A program made the translations under genes and the position numbers. 64,000 nucleotides of DNA from Collybiopsis luxurians FD-317 M1. Its lineage: Eukaryota; Basidiomycota; Agaricomycetes; Agaricales; Omphalotaceae. Each line of letters opens with the position of its first letter. Positions within the stretch are counted from its first letter, which is position 1. A model generated the notes under the pieces. It saw nothing but the letters and a program-made list of their open reading frames with translations. It was not told the origin of the DNA and ran no database searches. This document shows positions 50,028-61,185 of the stretch, piece by piece. The stretch covers positions 113,709-177,708 of the forward strand of contig KN834764.1 of NCBI GenBank assembly GCA_000827265.1, in the 5' to 3' direction.

Positions 50028-50586
50028 ATGTTTTTCCTCTTTGCACGCCTACCCGCTCTCTGCTGCTTCATCTTGGCTGGTCTTCTCGCAGTCGCCAGTG
50101 CTTCTCCAATGCCAGCTCCCGGTGAAAATCGTAAGAATGTCCACCGTACATCCTTTCTGTCTTTTATACAATCACCGACACCCCTCCCCTCCAGTAATCC
50201 TCCGAATGAAACTCAAACTGCTCAAAGACACCCCGATCATCCCAGACCAACTCGGCCCCGCCTTCCTCGTCGGCACACAAGACGTCTTCGCCCTCCAACT
50301 CCCCGATACCCTCGAGTACAAAGTCGTCCACATCCCCGCTCCCCCGAATATCAAACACCCAGAACGACTGGGAAACAAACTTGTCAACGTTTGTCCGCTT
50401 ACATTCAAAGATAAACCGGAGAGAGGGGCTGTGTTCAAGAAGCTTGAGATGCTGCATTACAGGAAGACGCATGAAGTTCCGATGTTGGGGTATGATGAAT
50501 TTAAGGATGGGTTGTTAAAGATTCTGAGGGAGGGGGGACATATTGACGGAACTTGTCATGTTTCGGATGAGATGTTGAAGAGTTAA
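50028..50586 (+). CDS. Small secreted hypothetical protein
   Basis: Two exons (50028-50130 and 50195-50586) join in frame to 164 residues. The first 25 or so residues are a textbook signal peptide, LPALCCFILAGLLAVASASP, so the mature protein is about 140 residues and presumably extracellular. The mature part is acidic to neutral and Pro-rich with no repeated cysteines (KDTPIIPDQLGPAFLVGTQD, LQLPDTLEYKVVHIPAPP, LNIL-free tail KILREGGHIDGTCHVSDE). I do not recognise a family. A damaged duplicate exists at 59008-59310, which helps to confirm the exon frame. A secreted effector-like or wall-associated role is possible but has no direct support. Confidence 0.72.
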
Positions 50587-53370
50587 GCCTATACTATGTA
50601 CAAGTAACAAGAATATGCTGATCGATAGCCAGTCTAATCGATGTACTTATTTATGGACGCAGTAGGGTAACTAACGCATCGTAGAACTGGGGACAAAATG
50701 AACAAAATGAACTGTCACCGTTAAGTTACCCCTTCCAAAAGTCTTCCTTCTTACTTCCTCATGCGAAACTTTGAGGTAGCCCCGACTCCCGATGGCGAGC
50801 CCCAACGCCATTGAGTTCACTACTTACAGCAACAGCGATAACGACAACGACAACAACTATTGTTATCCTCCCATAGCACCCCCCAGGCTGCAATTTGATC
50901 TCTCTCTGCTCATCCTACCAGCCGACAATAAATGATTGTTATCTTGCCTTACTAGTAGAAATTACTCTGTTTTTCTCTCTGCATGTGAGCCTCTCTCTTT
51001 TATAGTACACTGCTTAGTCGAGAGTGATCCCTACTTTTAGTACGGGCATGTGTATGAACTTACAACAAGAATACATCCAATGACAGTTCGATGCCAGACA
51101 AGGTCAGCCGGATGACATGATCAGATACAGGGAGGCTTCAGCAAAGAATACACGTGCACCTACGGGATGATGTTGAATGAACCTACTAGTTATCCTATAG
51201 ATTGTGGGCCTTCCTCAGGCCCTCAGGCCCTGCAGAAATACCAAGTACTTGAAAATAGTATGCCAGTTGAAATTTAAGAAGATACAATGGAGGACTTTGA
51301 ATCTGTTTTGGAGGTAAAGGCTCTCATATCACTTGTATTCCTTGAATGTTCAACACATTTCTCAAGGGGATTTGTTTGAAGTTGGATCATTACTGTTGCT
51401 GACTGAAAGGCCAACACAGGATTACGGAATTGCTTACTATAAGATAAGGAAGTGAGGGTTTCCCCAAGGTTTCCCACTTGGCTCGCACACTATATTGTAA
51501 CTATTGAGCATTCAAGTTGAATCTTGTATCCCTTGTGGTCAGACTCATTTAGCCTGTTTACACTGATTAGAGACGGTGGGACTCAACTCCGATCAGGTAT
51601 GGCAAACTCTGAGATTGGCTCTGGCCATTCAGGTTCATTGGGAACCAGGCTCAGTTGTATCACTTCGAAAAGGTAAAATCAGTCAGTAATGCATATACAG
51701 CAATTCGACCTCTGATTTCACTCAAGTATTTATATCAAACCTAGTAAGGTCAGAGGCGAAACTTTACAAGGGGGCAACAAGGGCTCGGAGTGGGAAAGAG
51801 TATGAATCTTGAGCTTGCAGGGTTCAGCACAACAATGAAAAAGGTTGAAATTGTCTGATTGCCGATGGGAAGACTATAAAAACTAAAAAATTCAATACTT
51901 AAGAAGTTGAGTTAATTGTAAGACTTGTGCCAAACGGCAATGAAACTGATGAGCTATGTATGGGAGTTATAATGACCAGTCGGCCTGTCCACTGACACTT
52001 ACAGTGTACATGTGTCACAATGGTACCTTGCTTGATCATCTGTCGGTGTGTAACTGAATAGATTGGGGTTCTTGTACATTTTGGCTTTCAAGGCTCTCAA
52101 GAAACTATATGGCTGGTATCTAGTCAAAGGTTTGTCTACTCACTTGATTGCTGTCCTAGCTGTTCTCTCAGTATCCCCATTTCCCGGTGGCTGATCAAGG
52201 AGGCATTACAAGAGCTCAAGATATTGTGAGACAGTTGAGTGAAGATAAATAATTAAATAAATGATTTGGATAATTGAAATTGAGTAGAGGCCCACTTGAT
52301 TGGCTACAGTAAAGAATTGATCCCAGGCTGATCTACAAAAGTCTTTGGTGTATTAGAAATGAACTGTGTCAGTACTAATAAAAGGCACTACTAAGAGCCC
52401 AGGATGCAGATTTTATAAATGATAAGCTGGTATTATCAGTTTGATAGATTATTTGATTTGACTGATAATGGCCAGTTAATTCTGATTACTAATGACAATG
52501 ATTTGATAAAGACACTGTGTTTCCTTTTTGAGAAGAGAAGAGCATGGGCCTGACTCTAAAAAAGAAGCAGCAGAACAGAGAACTGAACCAACAACTGTTA
52601 GGTATTGAATTTCCGAGTCAGCTGGATCGGAAATAGGGTCGGAAAGTCGGCCGGATTGGAGGCAAATGAATGTTTGGTGCTGTTATGGACCAACACCCTC
52701 ACTATTGTCTAGTGTCCCGAAAGTGTTAAGTCAAGACAATGAACAAAACTTGAGTATAGTGACTCAAGTATAGTGTTTTGGAGCTGGATAGGGTCCGATC
52801 AGATCAGATCAGATCAGGTCCAAGCCGGTAGAATGTAGTTTAAGCAAAGGAAGCAGTAGTTAGCTCAAGAATCAAGCCAAAAACCAAGTTAAAACCAGGT
52901 TGAAAGCCAAGTCAATATTGAAGCTAATGTACAATGTAAACTAATACAGCTTAAATACCAAACTACATAGTAACCAAAAGACAATACTAATTGTTAGTAG
53001 AAATAATACTAAATGTACTTCAGTAACTAGACAACCAGTATGGAAACAGAAAGACAATCATAATTGTAAAATTGAACAAAAAGCAGCAGAAAGGGAAAAA
53101 CAATAGAAAAATCATATGATAAACCTCATTGGAAAATATACCAAGTCCAAGAATATGAATATCGATTCCGAACCGGTCCCGAGTCGGTCCCGGTGTGGGA
53201 AAAATTGGCCGGAGCATTGGAAACATTGGAAATGAGCTGGAAACATTGGAAGCGAGTCGGCATGAATGTAACAACAACCCCAAGTATCAACAATCCAGTG
53301 AAATTCTGATACTGCAAACCACTGAGCCATTTACACTTATAAACACTACGGGTGCAATTGATATACTTAC
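50587..53370. other. Non-coding AT-rich interval
   Basis: Nearly 2.8 kb have no open frame over 90 codons and no recognisable gene. A short tandem array of GATCA units lies at about 52797-52816. The direct pair GAGTATAGTG and AAGTATAGTG lies near 52750-52775. Two GC-richer patches at about 52610-52670 and 53160-53260 share GTCGG/CCGG-rich wording. It probably consists of old transposon debris; I could not define any element ends. Confidence 0.45.
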
Positions 53371-53400
53371 CCCCTAACCTCTAACCCTAACCCTAACCCT
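53371..53400. repeat. Interstitial telomere-type repeat, CCCTAA
   Basis: The sequence runs CCCCTAACCT, CTAACCCTAA, CCCTAACCCT. It contains three perfect or nearly perfect CCCTAA units plus degenerate ones, the complement of the TTAGGG telomere repeat used by most filamentous fungi. Confidence 0.8.
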
Positions 53401-53495
53401 TTTGCACTTCGTGTGAGCAGCCTGTGGCTGCCCTAACCACCTAACTCCTAACCTTTCATGCTTTGTGCGAGCAGCCTGTGGCTGCCCTAACCAAC
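53395..53495. repeat. Two-copy tandem repeat adjoining the telomere-type repeat
   Basis: Two units of about 50-55 bases share GAGCAGCCTGTGGCTGCCCT and end in CCCTAACC. The first carries TGCACTTCGTGTGAGCAG and the second TGCTTTGTGCGAGCAG. CCTAAC-rich spacers link them to the telomere-type repeat, giving a subtelomere-like arrangement. Confidence 0.7.
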
Positions 53496-53678
53496 CAGAG
53501 CATTACCTGTGAGATTTAAGCTTTTTTTGCTTCTTGATTCAGTCATATTTCACTTATAAAATCAATAGCATAATTATTATAAAATGATTGACTATAGCCA
53601 ATGCCATCAAAAAATCTAAAAAACTGGCAAGTTCACTAATTATTGATTATTCCAGTGTTATAGGGTGCTACTAAGTGT

Positions 53679-56309
53679 TCATTGTGGTAGATGAACCATT
53701 TCTCTGGGGGAAGGATATGTATTCTCCATCCGGCAGATATCATTCAAGCTTTGAAGACACTGTGCAGCACCAAGTTGGTTACCAATCTTTTCAAATGCAA
53801 TTTGTGCCTGTACAAACATATCTCTGGCTTCAGCATACCTTTTTCCCATCTGATAAATATTACCCAAGCTTTGAAGACAATATGCAGCACCAAGTTGATT
53901 TCCTATTCTTTCAAATGCAACTTTTGCCTCTGCAACTATTTCTCTAGCTTCAGGGTATTTATTTTCCATCTGAGAAATATTGCCCAAGCTTTGAAGACAA
54001 CGTGCAACACCAAGTTGATTTCCCAATCTTTCAAATACAACTTTTGCCTCTGCAACCATTTCCCTAGCCTGAAGGTATTTATTTTCCATCCGAGAAATAT
54101 CACCCAAGCTTCGAAGACACTGTGCAGCACCAAGTTGGTTCCCAATCCTTTCAAATGCAAGTTTTGCCTCTGCAACAATTTCTCTGGCTTCAGGGTATTT
54201 ATTTTCCATCCAAAAAATTTCACCCAAGATTCGAAGACACTGTGCAGCACCAAGTTGGTTCCCAATCCTTTCAAATGCAACTTTTGCCTCTGCAAGAATT
54301 TTTCTGGCTTCAGGGAATTTATTTTCCATCCGAGAAATATCACTCAAGTATTGAAGACACTGTGCAGCACCAAGCTGTTCCCCAATCCTTTCAAATTCCC
54401 CTTTCGCCTCTACAAGCATTTTTGTGGCTTCATGGTGTTTATTTTCAATCCGACAAATATTACCTAAGCTTTGAAGACACTGTACAGCACCAAGATGGTT
54501 TCCAATCCTTTCAAATGCCACTTTTGCCTCTGCAAGCATTTCTCTGGCTTTAGAGTATTTATTTTCCATCCGAGAAATATCACCCAAGCTTTGAAGACAC
54601 TGTGCAGCACCAAGCTTGTTCCCAATCCCTTCAAATCCAACTCTTGCCTGCAGAAACATTTTCCTGGCTTCATGCCAGTTGTTTTCCATCCAAAAATTCT
54701 TACCCAATCTATAAAGACACTCAATGCTAAATTTCATCATCAAATCTGGAGGAATATTTAAGCTGGCATTTTGCAATGTAACTTGAACCCTTTCAATGTT
54801 CTCTCTGGCCTGCTTGCCCCTGCCCATTTGTCTCAGCATGTATTCTTTTTTAAATTCCAGGTTTATTTCCTTTTGATGTTCCTCAGGACCCAGCTGTGCC
54901 AGAGCAATATCAATTAATGACACTGTCACTGGAAAAAATTTACTGTAGGCAATCACTGAGTCACATGCATGTAGATATATTTTGTCTGCTGTCATATGAA
55001 GTTGTTTTCCAATCACTTTCACAATGTTTGCAATATGCAGTTCAATGATATCTTGATCATCTTTCCCACAAGGTCCGAATTCCTCCAATAATTTCACATA
55101 ATATTTACCCATTTGATTTAGATGCTCTTTATCTGCAGGATACCTGTGCTGAACATATTCTCGAATGGGTGATAATATCTTAAGTGACCGACTCTCCTGA
55201 TACAACAAAGCAAACTCAAGGAGTTGCACTACTAGGATTTCCACAATTGTGTCATATGCTGGAAATAGTTTGTCCAACTCTTCCTGCCATGCTGGTAGGC
55301 CATTTGGAAGGTATGATAAAATTGGAAGTAGGCTGGTACATTCTGGGTTTTGATTTTCCAGCATATCCAGTGACAGATCAATTGAGATAGCAACACTTGT
55401 CAACCGACTTTCTTTTCGTCCATTTCTCAGCATCGCTGTTTTATGATCCCTCCATTTTTTGATCAAAGTATCTAGTCCCAGCTGCTTCCTTCTGAGTTGT
55501 GCAACCAAAAGAATTGCAAGAGGCATACAATCCACCTCGTTCAATATCCAATCTAGCTTTTCAACCTCTTCTTCTTGGGAGTTAGAAATCAACATAAAAG
55601 CTTGTCTAGCTTCATCCAACTTCAGGGGAGGTATACCTGATTCTCCACCAAGCTTAATCCAATTCTTAGTTCCAGGACTACTTGCTGCTCTCATGGTCAA
55701 AATTACAGCCACCGACCTCTTGTCCAGTAGATGGTCAATTAAATTTTCCACTGCAGTCTGATCATCAGTCCCATTCCATGGTGTTTCAAAGTTATCCAGC
55801 ACAAGCAGGATTGGCTTTTGGGCTGAAACCAAAAATGACTCCACTACTTCAAATCCAGTCTTTCCTGCTGGAATTGACAATTGTAGCGTTTGAACCAATG
55901 TCTGAATTAGGCTTGGTGCATCTGAGCTAATTTCACAAGGAACAAAGTAGATTCTGTCCTTGAATTTATCCTTGACCTCTTCATTCCTAAGAATATGCAA
56001 GGCCAAAGCAGTTTTTCCCATTCCACCTGCTCCCAGAATGGCCAAGTGTGCCGGTTCATTCTGAAGCAATTTCTCAACTGCTTCAGCTATCACTTCCACC
56101 CTTCCTGTGAAAACATTGGGAGCAGTTGGAGTTTTCAATTTGATCTGTCTTTATCGTTGAATTCGACTATGTCAGTAGTCTAGATTAACATTGAAAACTT
56201 TGATGTCTTACTCATATGTAATGGTAGAATTCTGTACTGTCTGTGTTCCACCAGCATTATAAATGTACTGGCCACCGTAGATGGAAAAACCGCGAGCTTG
56301 GCTGAACAT
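53679..56309 (-). CDS. NB-ARC/TPR protein (fungal NLR-like), intact
   Basis: Two exons (56212-56309 and 53679-56148) give 855 residues. The N-terminus, MFSQARGFSIYGGQYIYNAG, leads into TQTVQNSTITYEQ, a short motif rather than a folded effector domain. The NB-ARC ATPase follows, with Walker A LGAGGMGKTA (about 71-80), Walker B PILLVLDNFE (about 145-154), the sensor-like VILTMRAA and the GLPL-like DCMPLAILLVAQL. From about residue 505 the C-terminus holds eight full 40-residue TPR units of consensus AKVAFERIGNQLGAAQCLQS, with LGDISRMENKYPEARE, plus a partial ninth. The units differ by only a few residues, pointing to recent unit gain or gene conversion. Such STAND ATPases act as nucleotide-switched sensors, in fungi often for non-self recognition. 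All nucleotide-binding motifs are intact, so this is the active family member here. The partner and trigger are unknown. Confidence 0.93.
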
Positions 56310-57299
56310 GATTATCAACCGGATGATGATGGAGGTTCGAGTTTAAGGTGTGGTTGACACGCTGTAACAACGCCCCTTGTTTTGCGACACGCGGTGTATG
56401 CTGGAGGATTATGAATCACCCCCTTCCCGGACAGTATAACATCTACTCTAGAAGCGGTATTTGTATTCTGATGTCGTCGGACATGAACGGCGCGTACCTT
56501 CAATTCAAACTAAGTATATTGGTTCCTCAATTGATTCAATTGAGGAACCAATATACTTAGTGGGTCTTTGACGCTCCGTAGCCTATCTGAAAATACACAG
56601 CAGCGCTCTTATATGTTATGCAGGAGCGATTCAACTTAAGTATTCCTCATTCAATATGGGCAGTCCTTGGTTCAAATTTCTCGGTGATTCCAAGGTCAAC
56701 AACTTCCATAAAGACTGAAATCTTGAATACCATATTACTGAGTGCCTCACAATCTACAAACACAGCGAATCTGCTCCATTACTCAACCCAATACGTTTGC
56801 CACAAGGAAGCGGATATCGATTAAGTATATGCACTGACCCGCGGAGCGCTGCAGCGTGCTAATACAACGCACCCACTTACGACTATCAATTTTATGTATC
56901 GTGCAATGGGAAATATAGTATATATGATAGCCCGAGATTGAAAAATACGCGCATGCATAAAAACACTTGGTTGCGTTGCATCGTTTTAATAGAGGGTATC
57001 GAAGATGCGCGATGAGAAGAGAGAAAAGAACGACTTGGACATAAAGGAATATCGAACACGGATACATGAGTCAATGCCAATGCCAATGCGAATATAGTAT
57101 AGCATTGTACCATACATAAAAAACTATCGAAGAAATGTGAAAAGATATACAGGTCCAAAACTGGTGAAAGCGGAGCAAACACACACACACACACAAAAGG
57201 CAAGCTTGAGCAACTATTGCTCTATCGTAGCGAGGGATAGAACAACACGCACGCGCACAAAGAGAGCAAAAAACAGGATCTTCCCGTCCCCCGTCCAAC
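56310..57299. other. Upstream region of the NLR gene and duplicated 3' flank
   Basis: It contains the NLR promoter with a perfect 26-bp inverted repeat (annotated separately). From about 56970 it is the second copy of the segment seen at 48040-48250, including a CA dinucleotide run at about 57179-57194. No gene is recognised. Confidence 0.5.
56509..56561. repeat. Perfect 26-bp inverted repeat (cruciform-capable)
   Basis: The 26 bases at 56509-56534, starting ACTAAGTATATTGGTTCC, are the exact reverse complement of 56536-56561, with one unpaired base between. It lies 200 bp upstream of the NLR start codon at 56309. A perfect match of this length is very unlikely by chance. Confidence 0.95.
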
Positions 57300-58615
57300 A
57301 ATCAAGGATGATTAATCATGTCCCTAACATTCACCTTCGCTTGTGCCAACTCGAAGCTCAATAAATTCTCGTAACACGCGACATCTCCATCATCATCCCC
57401 AGTGCCTGGGCAAACCACGCCGAAAAAGGATTGTTCTCATTCGACTCTGGCTTGGGCGTAACGAGAAGCTCTTTATCATTTCTTCTCCAGATCCCCTATC
57501 CCCCTCATTATGAGGCCTTTCCTTCTCCTTGCGTGCTGGAACCGAAATCGCAACGGGAAAGGGGGGAACTGGAGCCCATTTTGCCTCGGCGAACTGAGGT
57601 GCATGGTTTGTTCGATTTTGGGTCGTACCTGCCCAGAGAAGGATTTTTGGATCAAGGGCGTTGGATAGCCTGGAGCTACTGGAACGGGAACTGGAGCTAG
57701 GACGTGAGGTAAATGGGGGGGCAGCGGTAATACCACCACCTCGTGCTCGGTGGCAGAGTTCTGTAACCATAACGAATGGCTACTGTCGTTTTGGCCAGAC
57801 GCGTCGTTTCCTCATCGTACCCGAACCCGTGTTCGTATTCCCCTTCGTTGTCCTCCGCGTGGGTATACACCAAATGAATGGGTACCTCACCACCCTTATC
57901 CTATCCATCTTTGCGTGACGAATACTGTTGGATGAAGGGATGGTGAAAGATGGGGGAGTAGCGCCGACAATAGGTGGGAATGGTTTCCAGCAACGAGGGT
58001 GGAGGTGGAGGTGGAGGAGATGGAAGGGTAGTAGATCAAATGGTGTACCGTATGTTGACGGTCGGATCTGGTTCACCTATACCCTTGTTGTCGTTGTCAC
58101 TGGACAGCAACGATGGTGTCGATGATGTCAATGTCGACTGGGACATAGGTGGGGCAATGCGGAGAAGGGCTTTGGAGTCGTTGGTAGAGTTGATTAGGGC
58201 GACATCGTGGGAAGAGCAAGTACATAAAGTATGCGGGTGGTGGAACGTGAAGCAGGAGAAGAGGTTCGGGAGGAAGACCGACTGCGTATGGCACGGGGAC
58301 GGCAGTGGGTGGTCCTGAGGCTGGAATATGAGGAAGTATTCGGTCGAAAGATTCCCTTTGTTGAGGACAGTTGTCTTCGTAAGAGTAATCTGTACAAGAT
58401 CACCATGAAAAAAAGTTGAAATAAAGAGAGAAAAGACGTACGAGTGCTGCGGAGTTATACCAAAAACACGACTCAATTTCTTTGGCGAACGTACGTTGTT
58501 GCCAAGTCAGGGGGTTTTCGGTAGGCAGGGGCAGAGGAAAGAGTGACAGGTGCGGACATTGACATGTGTCAACAATGAGCCATGAACTAGACCGATGAGA
58601 TGCCACGCTAGCCGT
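57300..58615 (-). pseudogene. Hypothetical duplicated unit, copy 2 (decayed)
   Basis: This is related to the minus-strand gene at 48290-49800. The tail ACYENLLSFELAQAKVNVRD, then MINHP, matches RACYENFPNYEWAQQKGN of copy 1. Upstream, MSMSAPVTLSSAPAYRKPPD and LATTYVRQRN end in a stop where copy 4 keeps reading (LAIAYPLNKETGCPCYN). The lost frame continues one base over as KEIESCFWYNSAAL. The middle has a Ser/Asp stretch, SSDNDNKGIGEPDPTVNIRY. Frameshifts make a functional product unlikely. Confidence 0.5.
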
Positions 58616-59007
58616 ATAAACTCAATCTACGCGTAGCTATAGACAAACAAAAAGGGATCGAGTTGCTGGAGGGGAAACAAATGTGTGGCCTTTCGACATG
58701 GTGAGTGCGAGCCGTGTATTTACCCATTTTGGCTGACATGCTCACGATGTCTCTTGCTTCCGGACGACAGCTGAAAAGGCTCGCTCCCCGAAACCTCTAC
58801 GGTCCCGCACAAGATGGCAGATCGCCGCTCGTGTTTATGCTCAGCTAGTAATCCGGAGGTGCCGCACAGAAGAAAGTATCGATGAGAATCAACCACGATT
58901 GTTGCATTGGTCCGGTGAATATGTGGTCTCCACTTATGAACTGACTTGACGCGTCGCTAACTCTATCGTACAGTTTAAATCTCGGTCAAAGAAAAAATAT
59001 TCTCCTC
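58616..59007. other. Duplicated divergent promoter, second copy
   Basis: It corresponds to 49770-50027, the interval between the divergent pair of copy 1. Shared blocks include GTTTATGCTC followed by AGCTAGTAA or GGCTAGTAA, and TTGGTCCGGTGAATATGT. No gene is visible. Confidence 0.5.
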
Positions 59008-59310
59008 CTCACTTTATTCTAGCACGTCTTCTCGCCGTCGCAAGTGCTTCTCCAATGCCAGCTCTGGTCAAAATATCCTGCATGCATCCTATCTTCCTTT
59101 TATGATCACTGATGCCCTCCCTTCCCGAGCCAAACTCACAAACCCCACCCTTACCCCAGATCAACTTGGTCTTGCCTTCTTCATCGGAAGACCACGCGCC
59201 ATTGTACTCCAACTCCCTGACACTCTCGAGTACAAACTCGTTCACATCCCGCTCCCCGAATACCAAACACCCAGGACGACAGGGAGACAAACTCTCTCCT
59301 TACCCTTGCG
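59008..59310 (+). pseudogene. Damaged duplicate of the small secreted protein gene
   Basis: It is related to 50028-50586. It keeps ARLLAVASASPMPA and PDQLGLAFFIGRPRA, then LQLPDTLEYKLVHIPLPEYQ. The start codon position reads ATA instead of ATG, the first splice donor is lost, and the 3' third is missing. Sequence from about 59300 switches to another copy of the minus-strand unit, a rearrangement junction. Confidence 0.75.
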
Positions 59311-60010
59311 CGTTAGAACCAAAGTCGGAACTAGAGTCCATTTGGTCTCATCGAATTTGGGGACAAGTTTCCGCTGATTTTGCATTGTAAAGAATATCGG
59401 ACGTTGGATATCCTTGAGCTACTGCAACAGGAACTAAATTTCGAGCTGAGGCGGGAGGTAGGTGCGGAAGAAGGGGGCAGCGGCGCCACGGATTCGTGCT
59501 CGGTAGGGAGAGGTGGAAAAGGTCTGTAGTCGTAGTGATTCGTCACTGTCATTTTGACCGGACGCGTCCTCTCTTCGTCATATCTAAATGTATATCCGTA
59601 TTCTCTTCGTCCTCTACATCAGTCCCCTCCTGCGGATACACCAAATGAACGAGGTCCTTATCCCCCAGAATCCTTCCAATCCTATCCAGGTTGCGAGAGG
59701 TATGCTGTTGGACAAAGGAATGGCGAATGATGGAAGAGCGTCGACAATGGAAAGAAATCAGTCCCTAGAAGAATGGTCTCCGGCGGCGAGGGTGATGGTG
59801 GGTAGAAGTAGTGGTGGGAGGTCGGATCGTATACTGCATGTCAATTGTCAGACCTGATTCACCTGCACCGTCGTCGTTGTCGTGACTGGACATCGACGAT
59901 AATGTTGACAATGACCGGGACAGAGGGGGAAGGCGAAGAAGGGGTCTGAAGTCGCGGGTGGATGTAAATAGGAAGAGGTCGTTGGTAGAGCAAGTGAACA
60001 AAGGATTGCG
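59311..60010 (-). pseudogene. Hypothetical duplicated unit, copy 3 (fragment)
   Basis: It is a partial copy of the minus-strand unit, fused to the truncated secreted-protein pseudogene. On the minus strand it keeps a Pro/Ser-rich part (PPLPTEHESVAPLPPSSA) and the stretch SSHDNDDGAGESGLTIDMQY that matches copy 2. It has no intact start or end. Confidence 0.45.
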
Positions 60011-60174
60011 GGTTGTGGTACGTGAAGGAGGAGATGAGGTTCGCGGGGAGGCTCAGGGCCGACTGTGGGCGGTCTGGGTACGGCCGCAGTTGGTTCCGAG
60101 GCTGGAGCTGGAGGAAGCGATTGAGTCGACTTTGTTGGATGTAACGAGGAGCTCCTCATCATCGTGTTTATGAG

Positions 60175-61185
60175 GAGGGACTAGAATAAGACTAAGCCTC
60201 TCCCTCTCCTTGTGCGCTGGTACCGAATCGGAATCCGAACGGGAGCCCATTGCGCCTCCTCCTCGTCGAATTGAGGTACATGTTTCCATTCGATTTTCTT
60301 GGCGTACCTGGCCAGAGAAGAAGTTCTGGATCAAAAGCTTGTCTCGGGCATTGGATAGCCTCAGGCTGCTGGAACGAGAGCTAGATCTGGAGCTCGGACA
60401 GGAGGTAGGTGGAGAGGTGGTTGGAAAGGTGTGGAACCATAATGAATGGTAATTGTCATTTCGGCCGGACATGTCGTTTCCTCATCGTATCCGTATTCAT
60501 ATCCATATCCATATTCTTCGTCGTTTTCTTTCTTATCCTCCTCCGGCGGATACACCAAATGAGCAGGAGCCTCCTAATCCGATCGATTTTTGCAAGAGGT
60601 ATGCTGTTGGATGAGGGGATGGCGAATGACACAGGACGAGCGCCGAGTATGGATAGGAATGAGTCTTCGGAGGAGCCCTCTCCAGCGGCGAGGGCGGCGA
60701 TATTGGAGGGGGAAGTGGTATACGTAGTAGGAGGTTGTATGGTGTGCCGCGTGTTGACTCATAGACCTAATTCACCTACACCGCTGTTGTTGTCGTCACT
60801 GGACATTGACGATGATGTCGATGACCGGAGCATAGGTTGGGCAAGATTTGGTGTAGTTGGTGGGTGTGATTAGGCAGAGGTCGTCGGTAGAGCAATTACA
60901 CAAATGATGGCAGGCGGTGGTACATGAAGCAGGAGACGAGGTTCGCGAAGAAAAATTTGAATCAATGGAATGGATCCTCTTCGGCTGTAGTTGTCTGAGC
61001 AATCGGTACATAATCGTTTTTTAGAGAATAGTTGAAAGAAAAAACTTACATCGACTAGCTGCGGTGTTATAACAAGGACACCCAGTTTCTTTGTTGAGCG
61101 GATATGCTATTGCCAAGTCAGGGTGTTTTTGGTAGGCGGTGGTGAAGTTTGTCATGACAGACGCAGGCGTCGACATCTTTCAACG
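60175..61185 (-). pseudogene. Hypothetical duplicated unit, copy 4 (decayed, best N-terminus)
   Basis: The first exon is open: MSTPASVMTNFTTAYQKHPD, then LAIAYPLNKETGCPCYNTAA, ending at a good GTAAGT donor near 61049. Downstream homology (FSSRTSSPASCTTACHHL) runs into stops relative to copies 2 and 3, and the YENF tail is not seen. A functional short product cannot be excluded. Confidence 0.45.

Noticed and set aside
51274..51477. Short minus-strand frame that might be a Copia-type gag end
   Set aside because: It is only 67 codons with no zinc knuckle, integrase or LTR that I could define.
53691..54553. Plus-strand open frames with repeated HISGFR or QLLPLQ units
   Set aside because: They are antisense shadows of the TPR array of the minus-strand NLR gene; the 120-base period divides by three and keeps other frames open.
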